A stretch of 64,000 nucleotides of DNA from Candidatus Gastranaerophilales bacterium. GTDB lineage: Bacteria > Cyanobacteriota > Vampirovibrionia > Gastranaerophilales > Gastranaerophilaceae. Positions 23,888 to 30,587 of the stretch are shown here, in pieces. A program made the translations under genes and the position numbers. Numbering within the stretch: the first letter of the stretch is position 1; each line of letters starts with the position of its first letter. The stretch is from positions 1 through 64,000 of the forward strand of contig CALUTG010000003.1 of assembly GCA_944323615.1 (NCBI GenBank), read 5' to 3'. The notes beneath the pieces are model-generated. The model made no database searches. It saw only the letters and a program-made list of their open reading frames with translations, and had not been told where the DNA came from.

Positions 23888-24070
23888 CTAAACCTCACTT
23901 TCTAAATAGTTAAGGGCATAATCTAGCTCTTGTTTATTGATTCGCCCCTCGCTAAACAACTCTTTTACTTCTTCTATGCTGAAAAATCCGCACTCTACTG
24001 CATACTCCCACTCGCTTGAGAATGAGTCAGAACCCTGCATCGGGTCATGGTTGATTAGTGCTGATTTCAT
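23888..24070 (-). CDS. Small phage protein, unknown
   Basis: This 60-residue acidic protein has a two-helix look (SIEEVKELFSEGRINKQELDYALNYLE), resembling small EF-hand-like or SHOCT-like units (FxxGxIxxxEF). It overlaps the upstream tiny membrane gene by ATGA and precedes the annealing-protein gene by three bases. Confidence 0.55.
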   Translation of the reverse strand: MKSALINHDPMQGSDSFSSEWEYAVECGFFSIEEVKELFSEGRINKQELDYALNYLESEV

Positions 24071-24192
24071 ATATTTTCTTCTCCATACATTAATTTCTTT
24101 AACCTGCGCATTGCTTTCGGATGATGTTCACCCCAAATAATAAGGGCGCACCAAAAGCCTACGATTATATAAAACAAAATTGCTTCTACCAT
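24067..24192 (-). CDS. Tiny membrane protein
   Basis: This 41-residue frame encodes one membrane helix (ILFYIIVGFWCALIIW) and a basic tail (HHPKAMRRLKKLMYG). GAGGT lies six bases before the ATG. The ribosome site starts within a few bases of the U-tract of a strong terminator, so its expression implies read-through. Confidence 0.6.
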   Translation of the reverse strand: MVEAILFYIIVGFWCALIIWGEHHPKAMRRLKKLMYGEENI

Positions 24193-24208
24193 TTTGTAAC
24201 CTCGCTTT

Positions 24209-24251
24209 CAAAAAAAAGAGGGCTTTTCACTTCCTTCACCTCAAGCCCTCT
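24209..24251 (-). terminator. Strong intrinsic terminator inside the early operon
   Basis: On the minus strand the stem AGAGGGCTT/AAGCCCTCT (9 bp, 17-base loop) is followed by eight T. It lies between the first two early genes and the recombination/replication block. Confidence 0.88.
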
Positions 24252-24281
24252 GCAACTATCACAAATCAATAAGATTGAATT

Positions 24282-24400
24282 AAAAAAAGGGCGGAATAGT
24301 TGAAAATTATTAGTGTTCGTAATCAATTCAGTTTATACTAGGAGCTCCGCCCAAATATGGAAAAACTTTTCTGGAATAAAACCCGTTTTAAGGCGGGTTA
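24282..24400 (-). terminator. Second hairpin-T element and a further hairpin in the early operon
   Basis: On the minus strand GGGCGGA (24346-24352) pairs with TCCGCCC (24289-24295) across a 50-base AT-rich loop and runs into seven T. Upstream, AACCCG/CGGGTT (24381-24400) forms another hairpin. The 24193-24448 gap therefore holds stacked structures and no gene; the long loop could be a small terminated RNA. Confidence 0.65.
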
Positions 24401-24448
24401 ATTTCTTCGGATGATAAATTACATTACCCCGAGGGTAAACTCTTGAAA

Positions 24449-24718
24449 TCACCCCCTTACTGTGGACGCAGATTTAATTTTCTGTTGTCTCGTCTTGGAT
24501 GCCAATAAGGCACGTTCTACAATTTTATTTCTATGTTCCAATTCTGCAGGGGTTAAATTGCTTGTGGGTGTTTGTTTATCATAATCAATACCAAGTTTTT
24601 CTGCGCACTCACGACAGTATTTCCAATCCGGCGGATTAACTTTTGCATTGGTTAAGTCTTTATCAATCCATCCATTGTTACATTTCTTGTTTCTGCAAAA
24701 GTGCATTACATAGTTCAT
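24449..24718 (-). CDS. Zinc-finger early phage protein
   Basis: This 89-residue protein has HFCRNKKCNNGWIDKDL and WKYCRECAEKLG, giving a four-Cys zinc site, and a basic helical C-terminus (RALLASKTRQQKIK). It is the second gene after the early promoter, upstream of two terminators, where an antitermination factor might be expected. That role is inference only. Confidence 0.6.
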   Translation of the reverse strand: MNYVMHFCRNKKCNNGWIDKDLTNAKVNPPDWKYCRECAEKLGIDYDKQTPTSNLTPAELEHRNKIVERALLASKTRQQKIKSASTVRG

Positions 24719-24769
24719 AATAAAGTCTCCTTTCGGGTGCTAAAAAAGCACCCTTAGGAGGTGCTTTAA

Positions 24770-25096
24770 TTAGTTTCTATATTTTTTATTATTCTTTATC
24801 TTTTTTCTTTCTTTAAGACTGTCGTCTATGTATTTTTTGATATAGAACTTTATAAGTTCGATATCACTTTCTTCTTTTGATTCCTTTAAAATACGATATA
24901 ATTTTAAAGCTTGTATAAAAGCAGTATTTAATGTCTCTTGCAACAAATTACAACGATTTTTATATTTATTTAATGGAATTAACATTATTACATAAGTTAT
25001 TAAAATAGCCATGATAATTAGCATTGTTTCCATTCTCCAATGTTCTAAAAAATATTTAAAAGTTTCAGTCATTAATAATTGTGATAAAATATCCAT
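24770..25096 (-). CDS. First early gene: membrane protein with charged tail
   Basis: This 108-residue protein has one membrane helix (about residues 24-44, MLIIMAILITYVIMLIPL) followed by a long helical tail with charged, lysine-rich end. The second ATG (25096) is used because AGGGGA is correctly spaced for it but overlaps the first. It is the first gene behind the leftward early promoter, with an unusually long leader of about 400 bases. Function unknown. Confidence 0.55.
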   Translation of the reverse strand: MDILSQLLMTETFKYFLEHWRMETMLIIMAILITYVIMLIPLNKYKNRCNLLQETLNTAFIQALKLYRILKESKEESDIELIKFYIKKYIDDSLKERKKIKNNKKYRN

Positions 25097-25177
25097 ATTC
25101 ATCCCCTTGTAGTTAATTCATAATTCGCAAAATCATGATACCACAAGGGGTTTGCTTTCTTTAAGTCCTTAAGGCAA

Positions 25178-25198
25178 CTATCCGGAAATTCCGGATAG
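25178..25198. promoter_or_regulatory. Perfect 21-bp palindrome in the early leader
   Basis: CTATCCGGAA, A, TTCCGGATAG form a perfect 10-bp inverted repeat, the form of a dimeric regulator's operator. It lies about 80 bases before the first early gene. Confidence 0.6.
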
Positions 25199-25472
25199 CT
25201 GATATTAAAAACTTGTTTAAGTTCTTTTCTTCTGCGCCGATATGTCATCTGTAGCGACTTACATTATTAACCTGTCAATGTTCAATTTTTCCACAGCCAA
25301 GCCAGGGGTAAGAAGTAAATAATTTTACTCTCCCGCCTGAATAAATTTCCCGGACTGCTGATGTATTTGAAAACCTAATGTAATTATGTGTTTAGCTTCT
25401 TTTTTCTTCCCTTTGGTCAGCGGGTTGTTCCGCTCCGCTTCACACAACTTTACAAAGATTGTATTTTTTGCC

Positions 25473-25551
25473 AGGTTTAATTTATAGTATATTTACCAAG
25501 TGAAATTTAACCTAACAAAATTATTGTAATAGATTTTTAATCAAAAGTCAA
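25473..25551 (-). promoter_or_regulatory. Leftward early promoter with flanking operator-like repeat
   Basis: On the minus strand TTGACT (25546-25551), 17 bases and TACAAT (25523-25528) make a good sigma-70 promoter. Just downstream, 11-base arms at 25473-25483 and 25503-25513 are inverted with ten matches. This is the likely site of repression by the XRE protein encoded next door. The rest of the 25103-25577 gap holds the early leader and no gene. Confidence 0.7.
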
Positions 25552-25577
25552 GTATTTATATTTTAAGAATAAAAATT

Positions 25578-25871
25578 ATGGACACAGTTGGAGAAAAAAT
25601 TAAATATATAAGAAACGAAAAAAGGCTTACCCAAGAGGCTTTAGGGGCTCTTCTTGGCTTTTCAAAACAGATTGTCTCAAGTTATGAAAACAATATCTCA
25701 AAACCTAACTATGACTTCTTAGTAAAATTACACAACTTATGCGGTGTAAACTTAAACTGGTTTATTGCAAACGCAGGTCAACCTTTTAACCCTCCACAAT
25801 TTGAGGAAGTTCAGGACGAACTAACTCAAAAAGTAGAAGGATTATTGAGAAAACATAAGCTTATACCTTAA
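25578..25871 (+). CDS. XRE-family prophage repressor
   Basis: This 97-residue protein is an N-terminal HTH_3 domain (GEKIKYIRNEKRLTQEALGALL, then FSKQIVSSYENNISKPNYDFL) with a short helical C-terminus. It lacks a LexA-like peptidase domain, so induction would not be by RecA-driven self-cleavage. Divergent from the early operon and next to operator-like repeats, it is the best candidate for the lysogeny repressor. Confidence 0.85.
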   Translation: MDTVGEKIKYIRNEKRLTQEALGALLGFSKQIVSSYENNISKPNYDFLVKLHNLCGVNLNWFIANAGQPFNPPQFEEVQDELTQKVEGLLRKHKLIP

Positions 25872-25968
25872 TATTTTTTAATATTTTCTCAAAAAGATTA
25901 AGACCATAAGTAAAGCCATAGGTGATAATCAATGCATAAAAAATTTTTACAAAATCTAATATTGTCAT
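25861..25968 (-). CDS. Tiny hydrophobic protein overlapping the repressor 3' end
   Basis: This 35-residue frame (MTILDFVKIFYALIITYGFTYG...) is a single membrane helix with a basic end. A perfect GGAGG lies six bases before the ATG, so it is probably translated. Its last 11 bases overlap the repressor gene tail to tail. Size and composition recall hydrophobic peptides of type I toxin systems, but no antisense RNA is evident. Confidence 0.6.
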   Translation of the reverse strand: MTILDFVKIFYALIITYGFTYGLNLFEKILKNIKV

Positions 25969-26102
25969 TCTTGCCTCCTTTCTTAAAATATAAAGATTTT
26001 TAAGAAACAAGAATTTATATATAATAAGAAATTATATTAAATTTGTATAAAAAATTTACAAACAATATGTTTTATAAATTTATAATATCAAGGGTGAGAA
26101 TT

Positions 26103-26309
26103 ATGGAAGAATTTTTTAAAAAATATAATATTAAAGAAGGTGTTCGTAGATTGTTTGTATGTTTAAGCATATTCTATTTGGTTGTTGCCATAATATGCTT
26201 TTTCCCGGCTCCAGGTTTTGCTTTTATGTTTATTTTTCTTTCAATTGTTAATTATGGATTTTTCTACCTTTTAGTTTGGATGGTCAAAGGTTTTAAAAAG
26301 GATGTGTAA
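26103..26309 (+). CDS. Small two-helix membrane protein (moron)
   Basis: This 68-residue protein has two membrane helices (LFVCLSIFYLVVAIICFF and FMFIFLSIVNYGFFYLLVW). The ATG at 26103 follows AAGGGTGA; the longer frame from 26043 has no ribosome site. It sits in the lysogenic control region, so it may be expressed in the lysogen, perhaps acting in superinfection exclusion. That role is a guess. Confidence 0.6.
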   Translation: MEEFFKKYNIKEGVRRLFVCLSIFYLVVAIICFFPAPGFAFMFIFLSIVNYGFFYLLVWMVKGFKKDV

Positions 26310-26310
26310 T

Positions 26311-27000
26311 ATGAAAAGAACTTTAACTTTGTTGTTTATTTTTGTACTGTGCACAAGCTGTGTAATCGCAAAAGAAAAATTAACTCCAGAAGAAAAAATT
26401 CAGCAAAAATGTGGAGCTCTTATTAATACAGCATTACAGAATAACGATACAGATTCAACGATAAGCGCCTATGAATGTTTGTATAAACAATATCGTAAAT
26501 ATCATTATGATAATATGAAAAATGCTAAAAATCTTCACACTCTTTATGCTGAAAAATATGCTAATAGTCTTGAGTCCCCATACTATTTTGGAAAAATGAA
26601 AAAATATGCTTTTGATGCCTTGAGAAAGGGAAGTAAAGATCCATATATAGCTGATTGTGCTTTATTATATGCCATAAAATCTAGTAATACTTATGAAATT
26701 GATGAAGCATTTCAATATTTAGTAAATATCTCACCCCAAAAAGCTGCTGATATTAAAAATGATGTTTTAAAGGTTAAACAAATTATAAAACAGCAAGAGA
26801 CCGCTGAGGCAGCTCGGCAAGCAGAAATTCGCAGGCAGCAAGAAGAGCAAAAAGCCATAAGAGAACAAGCTCAAAGAGATGAAGAATATAGACAAGACTA
26901 TCTTAATGAAATAAGGAATTTGAATTGGAATATGCAGCAAATTGATTCTAATTTGAATAGTATTGACTCCAATCTTGATGGATTACGTTGGGGATATTAA
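26311..27000 (+). CDS. Exported coiled-coil protein (possible lysogenic-conversion gene)
   Basis: This 229-residue protein has a signal peptide (MKRTLTLLFIFVLCTSCVIA) that may be a lipoprotein signal (CTSC is a weak lipobox) or an ordinary one. A helical TPR-like middle (about 40-150), a Gln/Glu/Arg coiled coil (about 150-195) and a polar end with IDSNLNSIDSNLDGLRWGY follow. The ATG at 26311 follows AGGA. Lying between repressor and late genes, it is a candidate for expression during lysogeny and display on the host envelope. Confidence 0.65.
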   Translation: MKRTLTLLFIFVLCTSCVIAKEKLTPEEKIQQKCGALINTALQNNDTDSTISAYECLYKQYRKYHYDNMKNAKNLHTLYAEKYANSLESPYYFGKMKKYAFDALRKGSKDPYIADCALLYAIKSSNTYEIDEAFQYLVNISPQKAADIKNDVLKVKQIIKQQETAEAARQAEIRRQQEEQKAIREQAQRDEEYRQDYLNEIRNLNWNMQQIDSNLNSIDSNLDGLRWGY

Positions 27001-27013
27001 CTATAGCTGAGGA

Positions 27014-27041
27014 TTGAAAATTAACTGAAATAGATTATAAT
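27014..27041 (+). promoter_or_regulatory. Promoter of the candidate small RNA
   Basis: TTGAAA (27014-27019), 16 bases, TATAAT (27036-27041). Transcription would start near 27048. Confidence 0.7.
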
Positions 27042-27047
27042 AAAGAT

Positions 27048-27162
27048 GTAACTATGTAGCTTGACTACGGGGTAACCGGATGTATGTCCTAAGTGTTATC
27101 TGTTACCAAATCGATAGCGAGAAGACCGGGTTTATCCCAAAAAAGGTTTTTCTCGCTTTTTT
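27048..27162 (+). ncRNA. Candidate small RNA, about 115 nt
   Basis: Between a good promoter and an intrinsic terminator there is no credible reading frame. GGTAAC and GTTACC (about 27071 and 27102) can pair to form a first stem-loop. AGCGAGAA (27116) pairs with TTCTCGCT (27150) to form the terminator stem, followed by six T. It lies just upstream of the Panacea antitoxin gene. I do not recognise the RNA family. Confidence 0.6.
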
Positions 27163-27267
27163 AAATTTGTGTTAAAATAATTTTATGAGAGATATGTGAG
27201 GGTAGAAAAAGACATGAAAAGATGTTATAATGATTCATGCAATGTAAATAATATGAGGTGTAATATT

Positions 27268-27723
27268 ATGTACAAAGCAACTGAAATCGCTGATTATATT
27301 TTATGCATTGCCCAAGAAAACGGCGACTTAATCACAAATCTTAAATTACAAAAGCTTCTTTATTATGCACAAGCCTGGTTTTTGGTAAATAACAATAACG
27401 AACGGCTTTTTAGCGATGAAATAGAAGCTTGGCAATATGGTCCGGTTATACCTGCAGTTTATAATAAATATCAAAAATTCGGACGTAGCCCCATTGTTAT
27501 TGACTGTGATATAGAGAATGATTTTAATAATATAAATGATTGTACAAAAGAATATCTAAGAGAATTTTGTCAATACTTTTTCAGATTTTCTGCAACAGAT
27601 TTAGTAAGTATGACACACCAAGAAAAACCTTGGCTGGAGGCTGTAGAACAAGGACTAAATACTCCTATTAATACAGATACAATGTACAATTTTTATTCAG
27701 AAATGTTAGAAGATGAAAAATAA
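27268..27723 (+). CDS. Panacea (DUF4065, SocA-like) antitoxin
   Basis: This 151-residue protein matches the Panacea domain: ATEIADYILCIAQENGD, LTNLKLQKLLYYAQAWFL, FSDEIEAWQYGPVIPAVYNKY and a DLVSMTHQEKPWLEA end. Panacea proteins are antitoxins that pair with many unrelated toxins, often on phages. The ATG at 27268 follows GAGGTG; the longer frame from 27196 is not supported. Its stop overlaps the next gene by 11 bases, so the two are translationally coupled, as in toxin-antitoxin pairs. Confidence 0.88.
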   Translation: MYKATEIADYILCIAQENGDLITNLKLQKLLYYAQAWFLVNNNNERLFSDEIEAWQYGPVIPAVYNKYQKFGRSPIVIDCDIENDFNNINDCTKEYLREFCQYFFRFSATDLVSMTHQEKPWLEAVEQGLNTPINTDTMYNFYSEMLEDEK

Positions 27724-28132
27724 ATTTTCTTTTAGTACTAATTCTGCGCCAATGCAAGTTAGTATTAAAGCTGGTAAACCTCAATATTATAAATTGAAAC
27801 CTATATTTTCTTTTGAATACTATATCTGTTCAGATAGGTATTTTTCAAGAGAGCATTCAAATGAAAGGAGAAATTCTCTCTATAATTTCTTGCAAAATAT
27901 AAAGAATTTTTCTGCTATAACGTGGGGAGAAATGAAGGAAAACCCCAAAGTATATCATTTCCATGAATTTATAGAAAATGTATCTGTATTAAATTCATAT
28001 ACAGATAGGGATATGGTACAATTTAAAATTCCTGGGCAAAAGCAAGGTCGTTTTATTGGCTTTTTTGATAATAATAACGTGTTTAATGTCTTGCTATATG
28101 ATTCACAACATCAAGCAGACCCAAGAAAATGA
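27713..28132 (+). CDS. Putative toxin partner of the Panacea protein
   Basis: This 139-residue protein directly follows and overlaps the Panacea antitoxin. It is rich in aromatic and basic residues, with a helical middle (RRNSLYNFLQNIKNF) and a strand-rich end (GRFIGFFDNNNVFNVLLYDSQHQ). The last part resembles the closing strands of RelE-type ribonucleases, but no catalytic set can be confirmed. No recognised family. Toxin role is inferred from position alone. Confidence 0.55.
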   Translation: MKNKFSFSTNSAPMQVSIKAGKPQYYKLKPIFSFEYYICSDRYFSREHSNERRNSLYNFLQNIKNFSAITWGEMKENPKVYHFHEFIENVSVLNSYTDRDMVQFKIPGQKQGRFIGFFDNNNVFNVLLYDSQHQADPRK

Positions 28133-28232
28133 TAATCATAAAGATTTCAAATTATTTGTCCTATTTATTAGTTTGTGTAAAAAAATATCCCACTTTCTCA
28201 CACTTGTTTACACTGGCTAAATGCTGTAAGGT

Positions 28233-28275
28233 TATAATGTAATAGTTTCGTAAGTCCGGATTTACCGGGCTTTTT
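28233..28275 (+). promoter_or_regulatory. Promoter-like box directly followed by a terminator
   Basis: TATAAT at 28233-28238 has no well-spaced -35 box. Fifteen bases on, AGTCCGG (28253-28259) pairs with CCGGGCT (28265-28271) and five T follow. This arrangement just before the late operon is typical of attenuated late promoters needing an activator or antiterminator. Confidence 0.5.
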
Positions 28276-28325
28276 GATTAGAAAACACACATTATCTCAT
28301 AATCTCTATTTATTTAAACGGACAA

Positions 28326-28380
28326 AAGCCCGCTCGTCCTTCACTTACGATCTTGGCTTACACGCGGGCTTGTTTTTTTT
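28326..28380 (+). terminator. Intrinsic terminator just before the late operon
   Basis: AAGCCCGC (28326-28333) pairs with GCGGGCTT (28364-28371) and eight T follow. It ends 14 bases before the start of the terminase small subunit gene. Confidence 0.85.
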
Positions 28381-28394
28381 GAGGTTAAATTTGT

Positions 28395-28703
28395 ATGCCT
28401 AATGAAAAGAATCTAAAAAAAGACTTTACTCCAAAAGAGCGACAGGAAAACGGCAGGAAAGGTGCCGCAATAACTAATAAAAAAATTGCCGCAAGAAAAT
28501 CCCTAAGAGAAGAGCTCCTTGCGCTTTTAAAAACAGGCGACACTCAAAATAGAATGAGTCTTGCACTAATAGAAAAAGCTATCTCGGGTGACACAAAAGC
28601 ATTTGAAATTATACGGGATACCATTGGAGAAAAGCCAAAAGACACTTGTCTTCTGGATACAGGAAGCGCTCTTACGATTAATGTTATAACCGGAGGTAAA
28701 TAA
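28395..28703 (+). CDS. terS: Probable terminase small subunit
   Basis: This 102-residue basic protein has the pattern seen upstream of many large terminases: FTPKERQENGRKGAAITNKK, a helical middle, and GDTKAFEIIRDTIGEKP followed by ALTINVITGGK. The position two genes before terL supports a DNA-recognition role in packaging. The family is weakly conserved, so this rests on pattern and position. Confidence 0.65.
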   Translation: MPNEKNLKKDFTPKERQENGRKGAAITNKKIAARKSLREELLALLKTGDTQNRMSLALIEKAISGDTKAFEIIRDTIGEKPKDTCLLDTGSALTINVITGGK

Positions 28704-28909
28704 TGCCATCTTGTCTAAGTATTTGTATTTGTATATTTTGTGCAACCCTCTGTTTCTGTGCCGGGTTTTTATTCTGCCACAGAGTTATTTACCTCCACAG
28801 GGTTGAAAAAATAGATCCGATTAATACCTTTAAATCATCAAAAAATGTTACGGCGCTCTCTACAGCCATTAGAGAAGAAAGGATTAACAGGCTGCTTGAT
28901 ATGGGGTAG
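28703..28909 (+). CDS. Small Cys-rich membrane protein
   Basis: This 68-residue protein has an N-terminal membrane helix with six cysteines (CLSICICIFCATLCFCAGFLFC) and a charged cytoplasmic tail. It overlaps the stop of the previous gene by one base and ends two bases before terL. Possibly a lipoprotein-like or moron gene; no family recognised. Confidence 0.55.
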   Translation: MPSCLSICICIFCATLCFCAGFLFCHRVIYLHRVEKIDPINTFKSSKNVTALSTAIREERINRLLDMG

Positions 28910-28911
28910 GT

Positions 28912-30276
28912 ATGCTTAAAGAAATTACACTCAACGGTAACAGAATTATCTTTAACCCTGCTCAAAAAGAAATGATTAATGAAATTCTTAATCCGGACCT
29001 TACAGTCAAAGACAATGATATAAAAGTTTTTGCTTTTTTTGGAGGGTTCAGGAGTGGAAAATCTTTCTTGTTTCAACTGGTTACATTCCTATTATGCTGC
29101 GCTTACCCTGGTTTGAGAGTCGTTTATGTCAGAAGGACTTATGACCAGCTCAAAGACTCCGTTATAAAACAATTCAGAAAAGATTTTGAAAAATACGGAC
29201 AGTTTGTTTACGTTGAAACTTCCAAAGAAGGTTCAAGAATAGCACGTTTTAACAATGGTTCTACAATAGTTTTCAGAGCTTTTGACAAAGACACCAACAT
29301 ACTATCTGCAGAGTACGATCTCGCTTGTGCCTGCCAGGTGGAAGAAATTCAAGAAGCCCTATACAAGCAGCTTTTTGGAAGACTTTCCGGAAACATAATG
29401 CCAAAAACATTTATGTTAGTTGAAGGAAACCCTAAGGGAAACTGGGTCAAAAAAGCTTTCTATGACCCGACAGAGGAAGAACGCAAAGAGAAAAAATTGT
29501 TTTTCCTGAACTCGCCTACAACTGCAAATATAGAAAATCTTCCGAAAGATTATATTGAAACACTGAAAGGACAGTATTCAGAGCGGGATTTCAAAAGGTG
29601 GGCTCTCGGAGATTGGCAAAATTTATACGGGCTTGTGTTTAGTGAGTTTGACGAAAAAGAACACGTTATTCCGCCGATTAATTTTAAAGATATCGGAAAA
29701 GGAGAAAAAATCCTCATAGGAGGTGACTACGGCTGGAGAAACCCTTCCTCCTTCCTCTGGGGGGTGAAAACTTATGATGAGGACATAATAATTTTTGATG
29801 AGTTCTATGAATCAGAAAAGCTCCCGGAAGAACTTGCAAAAGAGAATCTTAGATATGGCCAGTTCGGAACAGTTATGGACTATGCTATAAAACGTCCGGA
29901 CAGAGATGGTAAATGTCTCTGGGATACTCTAGTCAAGCTTGGAATGAGGCTTATTGAATCAAACAAAGATGAGTTTAACAACATAATAACAGTGAATTCA
30001 TTGTTTAAGCAAAAAAGGCTTCATATCTGCTCAAACTGTGTGAATCTTATCTGGGAAATTAAAAACTATAAATTCAAAGAACCTAAGCTCGGGGCTGAAA
30101 AGAATCTTGATGAAACCCCTGTAGATAAAGATAACCACGCCATTGATGCACTTTTATATCTGATTGAAAAACTTATCGGACGGGCCGTTGTCACAGAATT
30201 TGAAAAAGCTGAAAGACACAGTCTGCGAGCTGCAACCGTAAAACATAACAGAGGAGCATTATACAACTATGGATAA
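28912..30276 (+). CDS. terL: Terminase large subunit
   Basis: This 454-residue protein is the ATPase/nuclease motor that packages phage DNA. The Walker A-like loop GGFRSGKS is at 44-51, and VVYVRRTYDQLKDSV follows. The acidic ATPase motif lies in CACQVEEI (about 140-147). The nuclease half has GGDYGWRNPSS and ends with DKDNHAIDALLYL, holding the metal-binding acids. Length is normal. It overlaps the next gene by eight bases. Confidence 0.95.
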   Translation: MLKEITLNGNRIIFNPAQKEMINEILNPDLTVKDNDIKVFAFFGGFRSGKSFLFQLVTFLLCCAYPGLRVVYVRRTYDQLKDSVIKQFRKDFEKYGQFVYVETSKEGSRIARFNNGSTIVFRAFDKDTNILSAEYDLACACQVEEIQEALYKQLFGRLSGNIMPKTFMLVEGNPKGNWVKKAFYDPTEEERKEKKLFFLNSPTTANIENLPKDYIETLKGQYSERDFKRWALGDWQNLYGLVFSEFDEKEHVIPPINFKDIGKGEKILIGGDYGWRNPSSFLWGVKTYDEDIIIFDEFYESEKLPEELAKENLRYGQFGTVMDYAIKRPDRDGKCLWDTLVKLGMRLIESNKDEFNNIITVNSLFKQKRLHICSNCVNLIWEIKNYKFKEPKLGAEKNLDETPVDKDNHAIDALLYLIEKLIGRAVVTEFEKAERHSLRAATVKHNRGALYNYG

Positions 30277-30583
30277 TGAATGCGGAGAGGACTGCAGAAT
30301 TTGCGCGCAGTCCTGTTTGAATTGCGACGGACATTTTAAGCTCTGGGAAAAACAGGCAAAAAGTATTTATATCAGCACGTTTAAGCCGTATTTTGATGTA
30401 ACTATGGGTAAAGAAGTTTCTTCAAAAAAAGAAATTAAAGAATACTGCAAGCGCAATAATATGGTCTATGCGGGAGACAAAGAGCTTACGCAGCAATGCG
30501 CACAAAATAAAGCCGAAAATGAAAGACGGTTTTATGACAGATTTGAAAACGGTTTAAAAGAAAAATTGTTAAAAAGGTTGTAA
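30269..30583 (+). CDS. Small Cys-rich phage protein between terminase and portal
   Basis: This 104-residue protein has four pairs of Cys near the start (CGEDCRICAQSCLNC), then a helical part with YISTFKPYFDVTMGKEV and YCKRNNMVYAGDKEL. Similar short proteins occur between terL and portal in other podophage-like elements. A metal-binding accessory packaging factor is plausible, not shown. Confidence 0.6.
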   Translation: MDNECGEDCRICAQSCLNCDGHFKLWEKQAKSIYISTFKPYFDVTMGKEVSSKKEIKEYCKRNNMVYAGDKELTQQCAQNKAENERRFYDRFENGLKEKLLKRL

Positions 30584-30587
30584 GAAA

